NCBI GenBank assembly: GCA_037013685.1
Contig: CM072898.1
Coordinates: 2,666,001-2,730,000 of the forward strand
DNA from: Acridotheres tristis
Taxonomy: Eukaryota > Chordata > Aves > Passeriformes > Sturnidae
Length of the DNA: 64,000 nt
Direction: 5' to 3'
A model generated the notes under the pieces. The model ran no database searches. It had not been told where the DNA came from and saw nothing but the letters and a program-made list of their open reading frames with translations. Positions 13,216-25,200 of the stretch are shown here, piece by piece; positions within the stretch are counted from its first letter, which is position 1, and each line of letters begins with the position of its first letter. The position numbers and the translations under genes are program-made.

Positions 13216-14190
13216 GTCCTAGTTACAGGGATAGGAGGCAGGATAGCATTATGTGAGGGAAACCAAAACAGTATTCTATACTCCCCTACATCGTCTTTAC
13301 TGGGCTGTCTGTTGAAGGGAGCGGGGAGAAGAGGAAGGGTGGGCCAGGCTTCTCTGGCTTGGTGCTGGGGAGGGATATTGGCTGTCTGGATGGCACTGCC
13401 AGCACTGCAGGTCCCCAGCTTGTCATTTTTTCCAGCCCCATGGAGACCAAGCCTGGAAAAAACAGCTCCTGTGGGGAGGTGGCCGTAGGAAATGGAGCAC
13501 CAGGACAATGCCAACCCAGCTGAGCCAGGGGAAATGGAGCACCAGGACAATGCCAGCCCAGCTGAGCCATAGGAAATGGAGCACCAGGACAATGCCAGCC
13601 CAACTGAGCCAGGGGAAATGGAGCACCAGGACAATGCCAGCTCAGCTGAGCCAGGGGAAATGGAGCACCAGGACAATGCCAGCTCAGCTGAGCCAGGGGA
13701 AATGGAGCACCAGGACAATGCCAACCCAGCTGAGCCAGGGGAAATGGAGCACCAGGACAATGCCAGCTCAGCTGAGCCAGGGGAAATGGAGCACCAGGAC
13801 AATGCCAGCCCAGCTGAGCCACGTGCAGCCAAACCTGCTGGGGCCTGGAGTGTGTTGGTGCTGAGAGAGAAGGAAAGAGAAAGAGAAAAAGAAGTGCCAC
13901 AGCAGCTTGGCAGAAGAGTTTCTGGGCTAAGCTACCTCTCCAGGTTCTGTTCTGGCCCTGTTTTTCCCTTGTTGCCAGGCTGGAAGGAGGAGGAGGTTGA
14001 GCTGCAAGAACCTCTGGTGTGCTGCCTTTGTTCTCCTGGGCTCCACGTGGCAGCCAGCCTGGGGACAGCCACCATTTGGGTTTTGTTCTCGAGGGGACCA
14101 GGCAATATCTTGCCTTTGTTGATTAAACCATTTTCTTTTTGTACAATCATTTATTACTATTGCTGTGTTTCTTGCAAGCCTCTTTAGTAA
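13216..14190 (+). mobile_element. Possible LTR-like or retroelement segment containing the minisatellite
   Basis: The segment is much GC-richer than its flanks. It opens with TGTCCTAGTTACAGGGATAG, which is loosely like the start of avian ERVL LTRs (TGTCCTGG...). It closes with an AT-rich, polyadenylation-like stretch (ATTAAA near 14121) after a GC-rich body. Neither target-site duplications nor a clear CA terminus could be placed, and no gag, pol or env frame is visible. The alternative is a unique GC-rich insertion of another origin. The LTR assignment is inference. Confidence 0.25.
13490..13823 (+). repeat. 42-bp minisatellite, 8 copies
   Basis: Eight head-to-tail copies of a 42-bp unit, beginning AAATGGAGCACCAGGACAAT and ending with CTGAGCCAGGGG-type sequence. 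Copies differ mainly at two sites: AACCC, AGCCC or AGCTC after the invariant ATGCC, and GGGG versus ATAG at the unit end. Because 42 is a multiple of 3 and the unit has no stop in several frames, open frames cross the array on both strands. On the plus strand one frame reads as a 14-residue repeat with core MEHQDNA. These frames run into unrelated flanking sequence and have no recognisable domain, so I treat them as repeat artefacts. Confidence 0.93.
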
Positions 14191-17100
14191 ATTGTGACTC
14201 AGCTTCAATCTCCCTTAGTATTTATTTCTCCATTATAGAAAAGAAGACAGCTTGAGTGGCCTTAATTTCCCCATTGAGTTTTTAAACTCCAGGCAAGGTT
14301 CAAGAAAACACAAAGCACTTGGTGACTAATTTCAGCATTAATTAAACTCTGTATGAAGATACATCTATATAGTGGTGGAAAACAAAGTTAGGTCCAGCAT
14401 CTCTCTTGTTTAATTGAGAAATTACAGCAGTTCAACAGCTTTGGAAAACATCACATGCTTTAAAAGAGATCTGCTTTGCACAAATAAGTGCCATAATGCT
14501 TAAATAAATTAACTGCTCCAAAACCAGCCCTGAGTAACAGTCTGATAGCCCCCTGTTCACCAAATATGTAGAAGGCATTCAGAGAAATCGTTCCTAAATA
14601 TGCTTCAGTCCTTTTTTCTAGAGATGAGATTATTTACTTCTGCAAATTTACAGAAACTTTACTGACACTAATCCCCATTTTAGCTGCAAAGCTTTTGGAC
14701 CCAGATATGGGGTGGCCACAAAATGGAAGTCAGGCTAAGTCTAGGCTGCAAATAGAGCTCTTGCATCTTATCTGATATGGGCTAATGGTATTTAATTGAT
14801 CCCCTTTATGAAATGCAATAAGAGTGTGCTGAGCTAGAAATCAGTGGTACTTTTTGAAACCTTCGGACATTTTTGTCAAAGGCTGGGTGCAAACATCAAT
14901 ACATGGTACTACAGCCCAAAAATAGTAGGACATAATTTCTTGCTGCATGGAAGCAGAATGGGCTGCTCAAAAGGTGAAATGTTGCCTATCCTAGTGGTGT
15001 ACTAACTTTAGCAATCATCCTTCCAGAATAAAAAAATTACAAAAATTAGATTTGACACTGTTTCTGCAGGCACTGGGCTTAGGAATTGCAAGAAGAATCC
15101 ATAGTCACCTAGAGTTCATAGCACTCCTTATATTTTCACTTCAATGTGTCAATGGTCTTCTTTCCCTAGGTCATTTTAAGAATGAATATGCCATGCATAA
15201 TTCTCTCCTAAGCCTATTTCAATGGGAAACAATGGTGAAATGGCTTTGAAATAATGATGAATTGGGCATGTGGCACACGAATGTGTGCTTTGCCTGCGAG
15301 TGCCTTGTGGACACTGTGTGTCTCTGAAGCAAATCTTACTCATATTCCATTATTATTCTTTTCAGTAAGGAATATCTCTTCTGCAAACATGGTCCTCCTC
15401 ACCCTGGGACCCTGTCCTGCATTTTATAGCAATTCTGTTTCCCAACTCTTTTCCCATCCATTTTTACCCCACATTCTAAAATAGGAAGGACCCTGATATG
15501 GGTCTGCTGCTGTTACTTAGTGGCTATGTCAGAGTTTCCTATCATGGCATGTCTCAACAGCAGAAAATGCACATTGCAACAGCATGGAGCTGTGGCTTAG
15601 GGCCAATCGACTGTTACAATTACGCTATCACACTGAACTACTTTTGCATTTCTTGTTGAGGAAGCCTTTCAGAGGCCTTAGCTGTGTTTCATAACTTTTT
15701 CTGGTTTTACATGTCAGAGGCATCTTACTCTCTTGCCTCTTCCCTTGCGCAAGTTCTCCTTGGAATTCTCTGGGAGATGCTGATGTGGACAGCACAAAAA
15801 TGGGCCCTTCATTGATGTGTGCTGCTCCTTGAAGGCGTGTTAATAGCACACTGCTCAGGACACTGACGGGGCCTGGGTGCCCAGTTTCTTTTCAACGGGG
15901 AATCAGTTTGAAACCCTGTGGGAATGCCTGCCCAACCTCCCAGATTCCTTTAGAGGCAGTGCACAACCAGAACATACAAACCCTCTTGGGTTGCGTCAAG
16001 ATTAGGATCCTTTCGAAAGTTAATGGTTGAATGCAAAGGTCCTGCTTTTGGATTCTCAGGAATAATAAAATAAAATCATCTATGTGCAGTACTAAATAAT
16101 ACATTTTAGAAGTGTGTGTGAAATTGTTCATAAGCAATTGAATCCTAACAGAATTATCTTCAAATACATTAATACACTTATCAGCAGAAAGCCAGTAGTA
16201 ACATAGTTATAAAATGGAAAAAGCTGAAATAAAGAATCAGCCTTGCTAAAGTATGAAGAAATTGAAAAGCCATAGGCTATGTCTATTTTTAGTTTCACCC
16301 TTGCTATAACCAAGGATAAATTTGGTAGCAGGATCTAAAAGACAATGTCATGGAATGGATAACACATTCCTATGTTAATACTGATTATGAACATATCTGT
16401 CTTTTATAGCTGAAAAAACTGGGAGCAAACGTGGCACTCACTTCTTCCTGAGCTCAGCACAGTACTCATCCTCACCAGCCACGTATCAACCAGGCACTGA
16501 GCAGGTGTTCAAAAGTCTTCATTTGCAGTGCATGCTGTAGTCTATAATCATAGTAATCCTGTAATCCATGCAGTGCTCCATGGCTGCCAAAGATTGATTA
16601 AAAAACTGGAAATATTACTTTTTTCCCCTTCCCAAATGATGCCCAAGGCAAAATGTGTTTCTTGCCAGATACTTTCAGCTCTCTGTGAATTAGCTTCCCA
16701 GACAGGGGTAACCAGACACATTTCTAAACTGGCATTAAAGGTGATGCCTCTGGTTTTCAGTTTTTCAACCTGTCAAATATCTTCCAAATTATGAGACTAC
16801 ACACTGTGGATCACTGCTGAAAAGCAAGGGAAAAAAGCCTGTCAAGTAACCCTTCAGGTCTCTCTTCCTTTAGGTCACTTGTAGCTCTGGCTAGCACAGC
16901 TTGACAGACTAAGACAGAATTAGGGCAAGGACTGGACCATGCTTGGGTGCTTTCTGCTACAATGCTGGTGAAAACAGCCTTTGAGCTGAAGTGATCCTCT
17001 TTTCCAAAAGGCAAACAGATCCAACATCTCAATGCAAAGACTCTTGTCACAGTCATCTTCAAGCAGTGCCACATTACTCTGAAATGCAACTCACTACTCA

Positions 17101-19100
17101 ACAGTAGGGAAATCCAGTGCCCTATAAATGCTTCCTTTCTGCATCATACCACAATTAAGTATCATAAATATGTAGGAGCCACTGAGGCATATAGAAAGGA
17201 ATGCCCTCAGCAACACTGGGCGTTTCCCACAAGCCAGGGACAAGATAGAAAATGAAAGAAGTTCAAGTCTTTTGAAAGAAAGCAGGAGATACAATGTCTT
17301 TGAATGTGCAGGCCAAAGCCAAGGTTAGGAAGTGGGGGCACACGGTGGGCTTGGGCAGCTGGCTCTGAGCAGGGGTCTGATCCTTGCTGCTGACACTGTG
17401 ATGTGCTCCAGTGTGTCCTGCAGACACGTCTGGCTCTGCTGCTCCACTGGGACTTTATCATTCACTCCATTAGGATCTGGAAGGAATCCATCCTACAGCT
17501 TTGGACTCCAGTTGCTTATTTGTTATTTATTATTGTTTTTATTATGGTAGCCTTAAACCGCCCAAACATACAAAGGTACCACAGGGTTCAGCCTTGACAA
17601 GAAGCAGATGAGGAGGCAGACCCTGCCTACAGTAATAAAATGCAGAAAGCTGATGTAGCAATGCAAAAAGGCTTTTGTGTGGTTTCCTTCTCACTACCCT
17701 GTCTCTTGGTTCCTAGGGATGTAGGAGACAGAGTCCTGGTACTACTTTGCAGTATTGCTATTAGGAGGACACACTTTCAAGGCAGCAGAAACTGCAAGAA
17801 GCTTCTGCCTCCTTTGGCCAGAGCCAGATTCTAATAGTTCTGTTGCATTCAGAGGCACCTTGTATTACCAAAAGGTCCTGTGATATTCACAGGGCTGCTG
17901 CTCATGCAAATATAAAATGAGAGGTATAAAGATCTGGTGCTAATCATTATTTGTCCACAATTGCCTTGTTTGTGCCAGGTTTTAAACTTCACACTTCAGC
18001 TGTTTTGTTGGGAGGAAGATTTTACCAGAGCTCTGTTCACAACAATTCAAATTCATGGTTCAATTTATGCTGGGGAATGTGTAAAAAGTTCTTCTCCCAT
18101 ACACAGAAGTGGCTGAAGAGATCTTGCTCAACCATAGCACAGAGTGCTGTACCCCACTGCATAACAGAAGCTGAACTCAAGAAGTTTCAGCAAACAAAAT
18201 TACATAGTTCAGGAAATTAGAAGCCTGCTAAAAGCAAGGATTTAATGGAAAATGTTTTGCAACCCTAACTCTAGCTGTTTCTAGAGAGATAAGCAGAGGA
18301 TGGCCAAATTGAAATTCAGCTAAAACATCTGGACTAATTCTTCTGCAAAATGTCCCATAGAATTTTTATTAAAAACACAGGCAGTGGCCTTGACAGCCCA
18401 AAGCAATATAAAAGCAATGTGAGTCTATTGACTCAAGCCACCTACAGAACTAGTAATACCACTTTCCTCAGTGTTTTCATTACACCAAGAGGTTTCCCAT
18501 TCAAATTCAGATCAGAGCCAACTCTGTTTTGCTGGTTAGCTCTAATGAAATTGTATCAAATGAGATCTGACTTCATACTGATTTTAATAACTCTCTAATT
18601 TTTTTCTCTTTTTATTTTTGATGGAGGCAGAAACTGTCCTAAGTAATATACTTTTAAGAACTACCAGTATTAATAATATAAATACAGAAGTGACATACAT
18701 TTGCAATTGCACAGCTAGCCTGTGATATTGGCATAAAAAAAATGTTTGTAACCCAAAATACTGTCAGTGAGAATGACTATAGGTAACCTGGGATTAGTTG
18801 CTTCCTCTAAAACAGAAAATTGCTGAAATTACTCAAATTACCAGAGCTGTTTGGGAACACTATATACACGTACCACTTGTCCTATGATCCGTTTGGGAAT
18901 ATATTAACTAATGGCAAATTATTTGGTCAGTTAGGTGAGACAGTTATGGACTATCCCTAACTGTCAATTATTATATCAGAGACAGTTTTTCATCTAAATC
19001 TGTTTAAAAGACCATTTTTGTTTCCAAAGTTTACAGAATACAGCAGATGTGGATCTGAATGATATTGTCTTTTTTAATAGATACAGGACACATGGTAGTG
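14191..19100. other. Non-coding unique sequence, no gene seen
   Basis: AT-rich unique sequence with frequent stops in every frame. The portion 18590-19030 is especially AT-rich and free of simple repeats, so it is a weak conserved-noncoding candidate. No gene, RNA or mobile element recognised. Confidence 0.6.
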
Positions 19101-19112
19101 TGGTATTAATAA

Positions 19113-19262
19113 AGGTTTGGGCCAAGATTTTCAAAAATGAGAGACTAATTTTAAGATTCTACCATCCATATTTAGTGTTGGAACACAATAACCTTTTTTT
19201 CACAGAGCTCCAGCAGCTCCTATTGAAATCAGTGGGTGTCAGAGCTTTTGGAAGTTGAACCA
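19113..19262. repeat. Possible ancient degraded interspersed repeat
   Basis: The segment has AAGATTTTCAAAAATGAG followed some 80 bp later by CTCCTATTGAAATCAGTGGG. The combination of a GATTTTCAAA-type block with a CCCATTGAAATCAATGGG-type block recurs in old repeats shared by birds and turtles. The match is from memory and I cannot name the family with certainty. Confidence 0.3.
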
Positions 19263-22200
19263 CTAATTCAAGAATCCCAAGGGAGAGTTAGGAGCCAAAT
19301 TTTCATCTCCTCATGTTTAAAAATCTGGGGATAAGATTCTGTGTGTACCAAAATTGCTTCCCACTTCAGTGAAGCCAGGATTTTTCTCTAATCTGGAGCT
19401 GATTTATGAGTAACCAGGTTACCCTGAGAGGCACAACCAAAAGTGGGTGATAAAGGCCCTTCCAGTACACAAAAGCATAATAAAGTCATCCCAGAGATAC
19501 CAGAAGTTTTATAGAATAACTATTCTGCTATTTTAGATTTTTTTTTTCTGACATTTTCGGCAGGCTGGTTAGAATATTTATTGTTTTTAATTTTGTAATA
19601 TTCTGAGCATTCTTACACACGAAAGTAAAAGACAATTTTTCCCTGTGGGAGGACATGCTCTGAATCAATACTGTACATATGTGATGCAATGGGAAAATGC
19701 AGAGATTTTTCACAGCTTATCAACTTCCAAGACAGTTATATTGTAGGCATGTTCAGGGATTGGAAATGCAGTTCAAGTGGTCTTCGAAGGTAATTGGTTT
19801 TTCTCTAATTACTATTATTGAATGTCCCTCAAATAGCTTTCTAGAAAGAATTTCTACAACTACCACAGGCAGGAAGAGGGGCAGGGAGTGACATGCAAGA
19901 CCCAGAGCTGGTCCCTGCCCTTTGCTCATCCCCTCCTCTTTGTGCCCCTGGGGCACCTTGATGATTCAGGTCTGCTTCCAGAGCTGCTGCTGGCAGCTGA
20001 GACTGCACTGTGATATTTTTACACCTTCTATCCCCATGGATGTGAAACTCCAGAGACAGGCAGATTGACTCCCTACCTGTGTCATCGAAGGCAGAGTCAC
20101 GCCCAGCAGCAAGCCCTTTGGCTCCATCTGTGTGAATCACGCCAGCGTGGAACCCGATTCTTCAGAACAGATAACATTGTAGCTCGAATATTTAATAAAT
20201 AAAGGCTGGGCTTGATCTTCTTCTGGGTAAAACCACAAAGGGTCCCTCTCGGTTTCAGGAGGTGAGAACCAAAATGATACTCTGCCTCCAAACAAAAGCT
20301 TACTTTTATCAGTTTCCAGGATTTTCCTAACGCCAACGTTGTGGTTCTCATTTTTCCCACAGAAACAGTGCTAGTAATGGAGCTGTCTCTTGAAAACTTC
20401 CAGGATTTATAGCAACTGGCAGCATGTTCAATACGTAATTGTTTTTTGGAACAATCATAATCTTATTAGTTGCCAGTCTCCCCTAGCAAGATAAATTTAA
20501 AGGAAATCAATCTGCTGACACTTTCCTGATAATTCTGGAAATTCTAAACTTTAAATGTAGCAGTTGCACTGAGTGTATACCTTTAGGGTGTGAAACCCTA
20601 AGAATTAAACAGTTAACTACTAGGAGTGAACAAGGACCATTCACTGGCAAAAGCCCTGACTTTGTCCAGTCAGGATTACAGGAAGGTATTGAAGCAACTT
20701 TGTCATCAAGTTCAAGCAAAGATTTAATGCAATTATCTGGATGGGTAACAAACATCAGAACACCATTAGCAGAGAGAATTATTTTATACTGCTTCAAATA
20801 AGAAATATGTTGTATCCCTTGACCTTCTTCCCTGGGTCCTGTGGTGATAGAAGGAGGTTTCAAATCATAAATTATCTGCACTTTGGGACTGGTAAAGATT
20901 TTGAATTATCTGACTATGTTTACAAAGTACCCCACTTAGTGTTAGCTGGATTTATTTCTTTAGTGGAAATTCAACTGGTCTGGCTGAATATCAAATGCTG
21001 AATAACTATTTCTGTTCTTGAAATTCTAATCTTTGGGAGAATGAAAATCTTGCAATCAAAAGTCAAGTTTACCCAATAACACTAGATTAGTAATGATACT
21101 GTCAGCAGTATCACCATTACTGCTAATGGTGACAAAGTATTACTTTGGCTGCACAGTCATACACATCTAAATGACGATGTGATATAAGCTCTGCAACCAT
21201 TTGTTTGCAAAATTCAGCCCACTGAACACAGACATGAATTGAAAACATAAATGCAAAGGTTAGATGTGACCAGAAAACTCAGAAGTATTTGTGTGGCATG
21301 TTCATGTGCCGTGCAATGTGTGCTCAGCACAGCACGGATGCTCGTGTGCTGTCACACCAGCCCCGCTCAGGGGGGTGAACAAGAGTGGGGCTCTGCAGAG
21401 TCATGTCTGTGAGAGGTAAACCCTACAGATCGCTCAAGAGATCTACAGGTGAGTCAAAATGAGGGTTAACCTCTCCCAGGTGTCTAAATGCATGGCACCG
21501 AGTGGCTGCATCCAACCTGGTCTGCAGAGATTTGACAGAACACTTTCCCGAGGTTACTGCTTGCTGCTATCTGGCCACATCATCACCTCTTTTCAGCTGT
21601 GCAATTCTACAATGAATACACAACATCTGGTTTCTGTTATGTTTGAAGCACGCCTCATCAGCGTTTGAATGAGAGGAGATGCTGGTGAGCAGCTCTGGAA
21701 GGCTGACACTGGAAGGACAGCTCTGCCTCTCCACTGATAGCTCTGGCATTCTCCAGCCAGTGCGGTCACAATGGCATGCGGATGGCATTTGCTGATTGGA
21801 ATTTATTGATACAACTCATTAGAGAGGAGGCTCTTTGAGAGTGCCCCCTCCCTTATGCTGGAATGTTTCACAAGCAGGAAATATCACATCCTCAGCCAGC
21901 CTGGATCCCACTGCTGCTGGAGAACAGGGGATTGGGCAGAAGGCAGAGTTGATGGCACTTTGCAAAATGGCTGAAACTCGGTGGTAAGGAGGAGAAAACT
22001 GTCTTTGTATTGTATTTGCTTTTCCCAACATAGTTTGGGTCTTCTTTTTTTCTTCCCGAGCTAAATCAAAGGTACAGCTCCCTGCACGTACTATGAGGGG
22101 GAGACGCTACAAGGGCTGTTGAAACTAAAAGAGAGTTAAGAAAAACAGGCATAAAATATCCATTAATATATCTGGGTTAGAAATCAAAGGAAAGTTCTGG

Positions 22201-25200
22201 TCATGAGAGTATGAGAGACAGAACCAGACTCTAATAAGAAAAGAGGAAAGAAAAATTCGTCTCATTTATGGGTAGGATTAGAAGACAGCTGCCTGCAGAA
22301 GCTGGAAACTAGACTTGAAAACTTTTCCCACCAACATTTTTCTGTCTCCTCCAGGAGATGGAAGACAGAGGCATTTTACGTGGCTCAAAAGGATGGCTCT
22401 AGTTCTCTGGCTGCCTGATTACAACTGCAGCTCTGAGTCCCAGATCTGTGACTTTAGGGTGACAGTCTGGAGCCTGAACTGGGAATTTATACACATTCTT
22501 CATAGCCTAGGAATAAGAAGCCCTTATCAAGGCATCGGGATGTGGAAATATGGGCCCCTGCATTGGTATGACACAACTCTGTGTGTCCTCTATTGCTCAT
22601 GGTGCTACTACTAAATGTCCCCTTCCCAGAGCTGCTCAGTCCAACTCATAATCCAACTCATAAAGGCACATCCTTTAGCCCATGTTCATATTATGAATTG
22701 TAATACTGAAAATTATTTTTATCATCCTTCAGAACAAAATCATTACTTTCCATTTATAGATTTTGTCTTCCTCTCTTCTCCTCAATAAAAAATACATTTT
22801 CTACAAAGACAGAAATTATCCCTCAACACTTCAACTGAAAAGCAGATTTCTACTAAAAAACCATAGGCAGGCAATTTTTGCAGAACTGCTCTTCACTGAC
22901 AGAAGAAATCCAATGTGGTTTTCTTACGTTGCTAAAGCACACAATCTAAATAATTTTCTTTTAAGATCCTTTCTTTGCACAATTCAGCATTAGAACCTGG
23001 GTTTTGAACACTTGAAATCTTAATTGAATTTCCTTATCAGAGATGAAATCACTGAAACACTGTTCATTGTATAAATAATGCTGGAGAAAATCAATCCTGA
23101 ACTAAGCACCAGTAACTATTATTAATATTTAGGTAGATCTTTTACAAAGTGTCACATTTCAGGATTTAGTAGCTAAATATCCTGTTTATATCTCAAGACA
23201 AATTACAGAGCATGAGTTAAACTCTATCCGTATTCTTATCCGTTTAAGTGAGTGATGACAGGTCCTATATAAACATCAACACGTGTGATAAACCCAGTTG
23301 ATTTTATTTCACTGGGCTGACTGAAGAAGTTATTGTGCTGAAAGGTATTTTGAGAATCAGGCAAATGCAGTCAATTGCCTGACTGGAATGAGTCTTGCTG
23401 ACCCTTTGGTGAGTCTGCTCCTGAGCAGCCACTGAGCTACTGAGCAATGGGCAGGGGCAGCTGCTGAGCCAAGGCCCAGGTGTCTGCTGCTCTAAGGTGC
23501 TCCAACCATGGCTTGTTACTCAAAGGAGTTTTTGTTTCAGGAGATTGCTCTGGCATGGCAGCTAAATCCCACTCATGAATGAAAACATTCACCAAGTTCC
23601 TCTCATGTCAGGTATTTTTTTCCCTCTGTTACATGTCCCATGCTAATTATAGAAATATCTGAAGGGCTTTCTAAGTGAAAATGACTGTAAAACACAGTTC
23701 AGTTTTGCAGTTACATTTCCTCTTTCTATCCTGCGAGGCTAAAGATTAACTGATTTCCTTCTAACATGCTAGTTTTTTGATAACTTCACGATGTTTCCTA
23801 ATCTCTGACTAACTTCCAACTGATGAGTAAGCTGCTGTAAAATAGGTAACAAAATATCATGATGAGCAACTTTTCAACAAAAACAGTGAGGCAGAAAGGC
23901 AGAGAAACAGAGTACACAGAAACAACTCAGTTTTACTGTGATTCATAGGAATACCAGGCTAAGATATGGACTAATTTTAACTACAGGAATATTTTTCATA
24001 ATTTTTGATGACTTCTAACATATTTCAAAATCTTAATGTTTCAAAACTTCCATACCAACATTTTGAGAATTAAATGTTCTTGCTTTCATTTGAAAACATT
24101 TTACCAAGGGGGGAAAGAATGTTTAAAAATACAAAGAGTCAATATCTAAATGACACTCAAATGCTTTTTCCTTTGATAATTTGATAACCGCTTTCAGTTT
24201 GTCTCAGATTAGAGATGCTTGCGTTCAGCATTTTGATATTTTCAGAAAGACAATATTGATTTCTGGGCAGGAAGTTGGCACCTGAATTTTAGGAACTAAT
24301 GATGCACACAAGCCAACTATGGGGGGGTCTGCATGCTCATCTCATTACCAAATTCTGTCTTTCAGACTCTTTCCAGTACCAGCATCCAATAAAGAGCATT
24401 TTCTTCTCTTTTTCCTCCTCGGAGTTGTTGAGTATCCAAGGACCAAACCCAGCACTGCTACCTTCCCCTGGCTGCTGCAGGACCATGGATGGAGGAGCTC
24501 CCTGTGCTGGGCTGCTCTGCATGTCTGCTGCTCTCTGAGGGAATGTGGCAGAAACTCTGCCAGGTGAGTTAGAGAGCCCCACTGTGCCCACGTTGATCGC
24601 CCCACTGTTCCTCACAGTGGCAGCCAGTCTGATGCCCCAGGAAATGGTAGAGTTGGGGTTCAAGTCCTATAAGCTCTTCAGAGCATGAAGAGTAAATCTG
24701 ACCTGTCCCAAAACAATGTGAACTAGTGCAAAGAAGCTGCTGCATATGCAGATATTTCTGTCCTAAGATTATTTGGGTCCATCCTCTGTTGTGTGAGATG
24801 TGGAGCAGGGACACAGACCCAGTGCAAGAACAGCAGAACTCTGAAGGATGCAGTTGAAATGGTATGTGAATTCAAGAAATAATTTCTGGCAATTATGGAT
24901 AGCAGTGGCCAGTTAAGTGAAAGGGAGAGCAAAAACCATTATCATAAGCCCTGTACTGAGAAGGAGCAAATATTTTCAGTATACTAATAACAGCACTGCC
25001 TTGCACTGCAGCATCCTTGTTAATTCTGTGAGCCTGTTCCTGGTAAAATGGGACCCAACACCCAAGAGTTCCTTGTGCTAATGTTTTGCAGTATGGACTA
25101 AACAGATTTGACAAACACTCATGAATCCCATAACTGCCTTCCATGACAGATCAGAGCATGCCCTGATTTGACTTACATTTTCTGGTGAAGATCATACACT

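Noticed and set aside
13490..13823. CRISPR-like array
   Set aside because: There are no unique spacers: the whole 42-bp unit repeats. The genome is also avian.
13125..14187. Repeat-protein gene encoded by the 42-bp minisatellite
   Set aside because: Frames are open on both strands and in more than one frame, and extend into unrelated flanks with no domain; kept only as a low-probability finding.
21090..21120. microRNA precursor
   Set aside because: The stem is only about 12 bp with a bulge, far shorter than a typical 60-80-nt precursor hairpin.
24337..24663. Minus-strand 108-codon frame in a GC-richer patch
   Set aside because: No domain recognised, open frames also on the opposite strand, and no convincing splice context.
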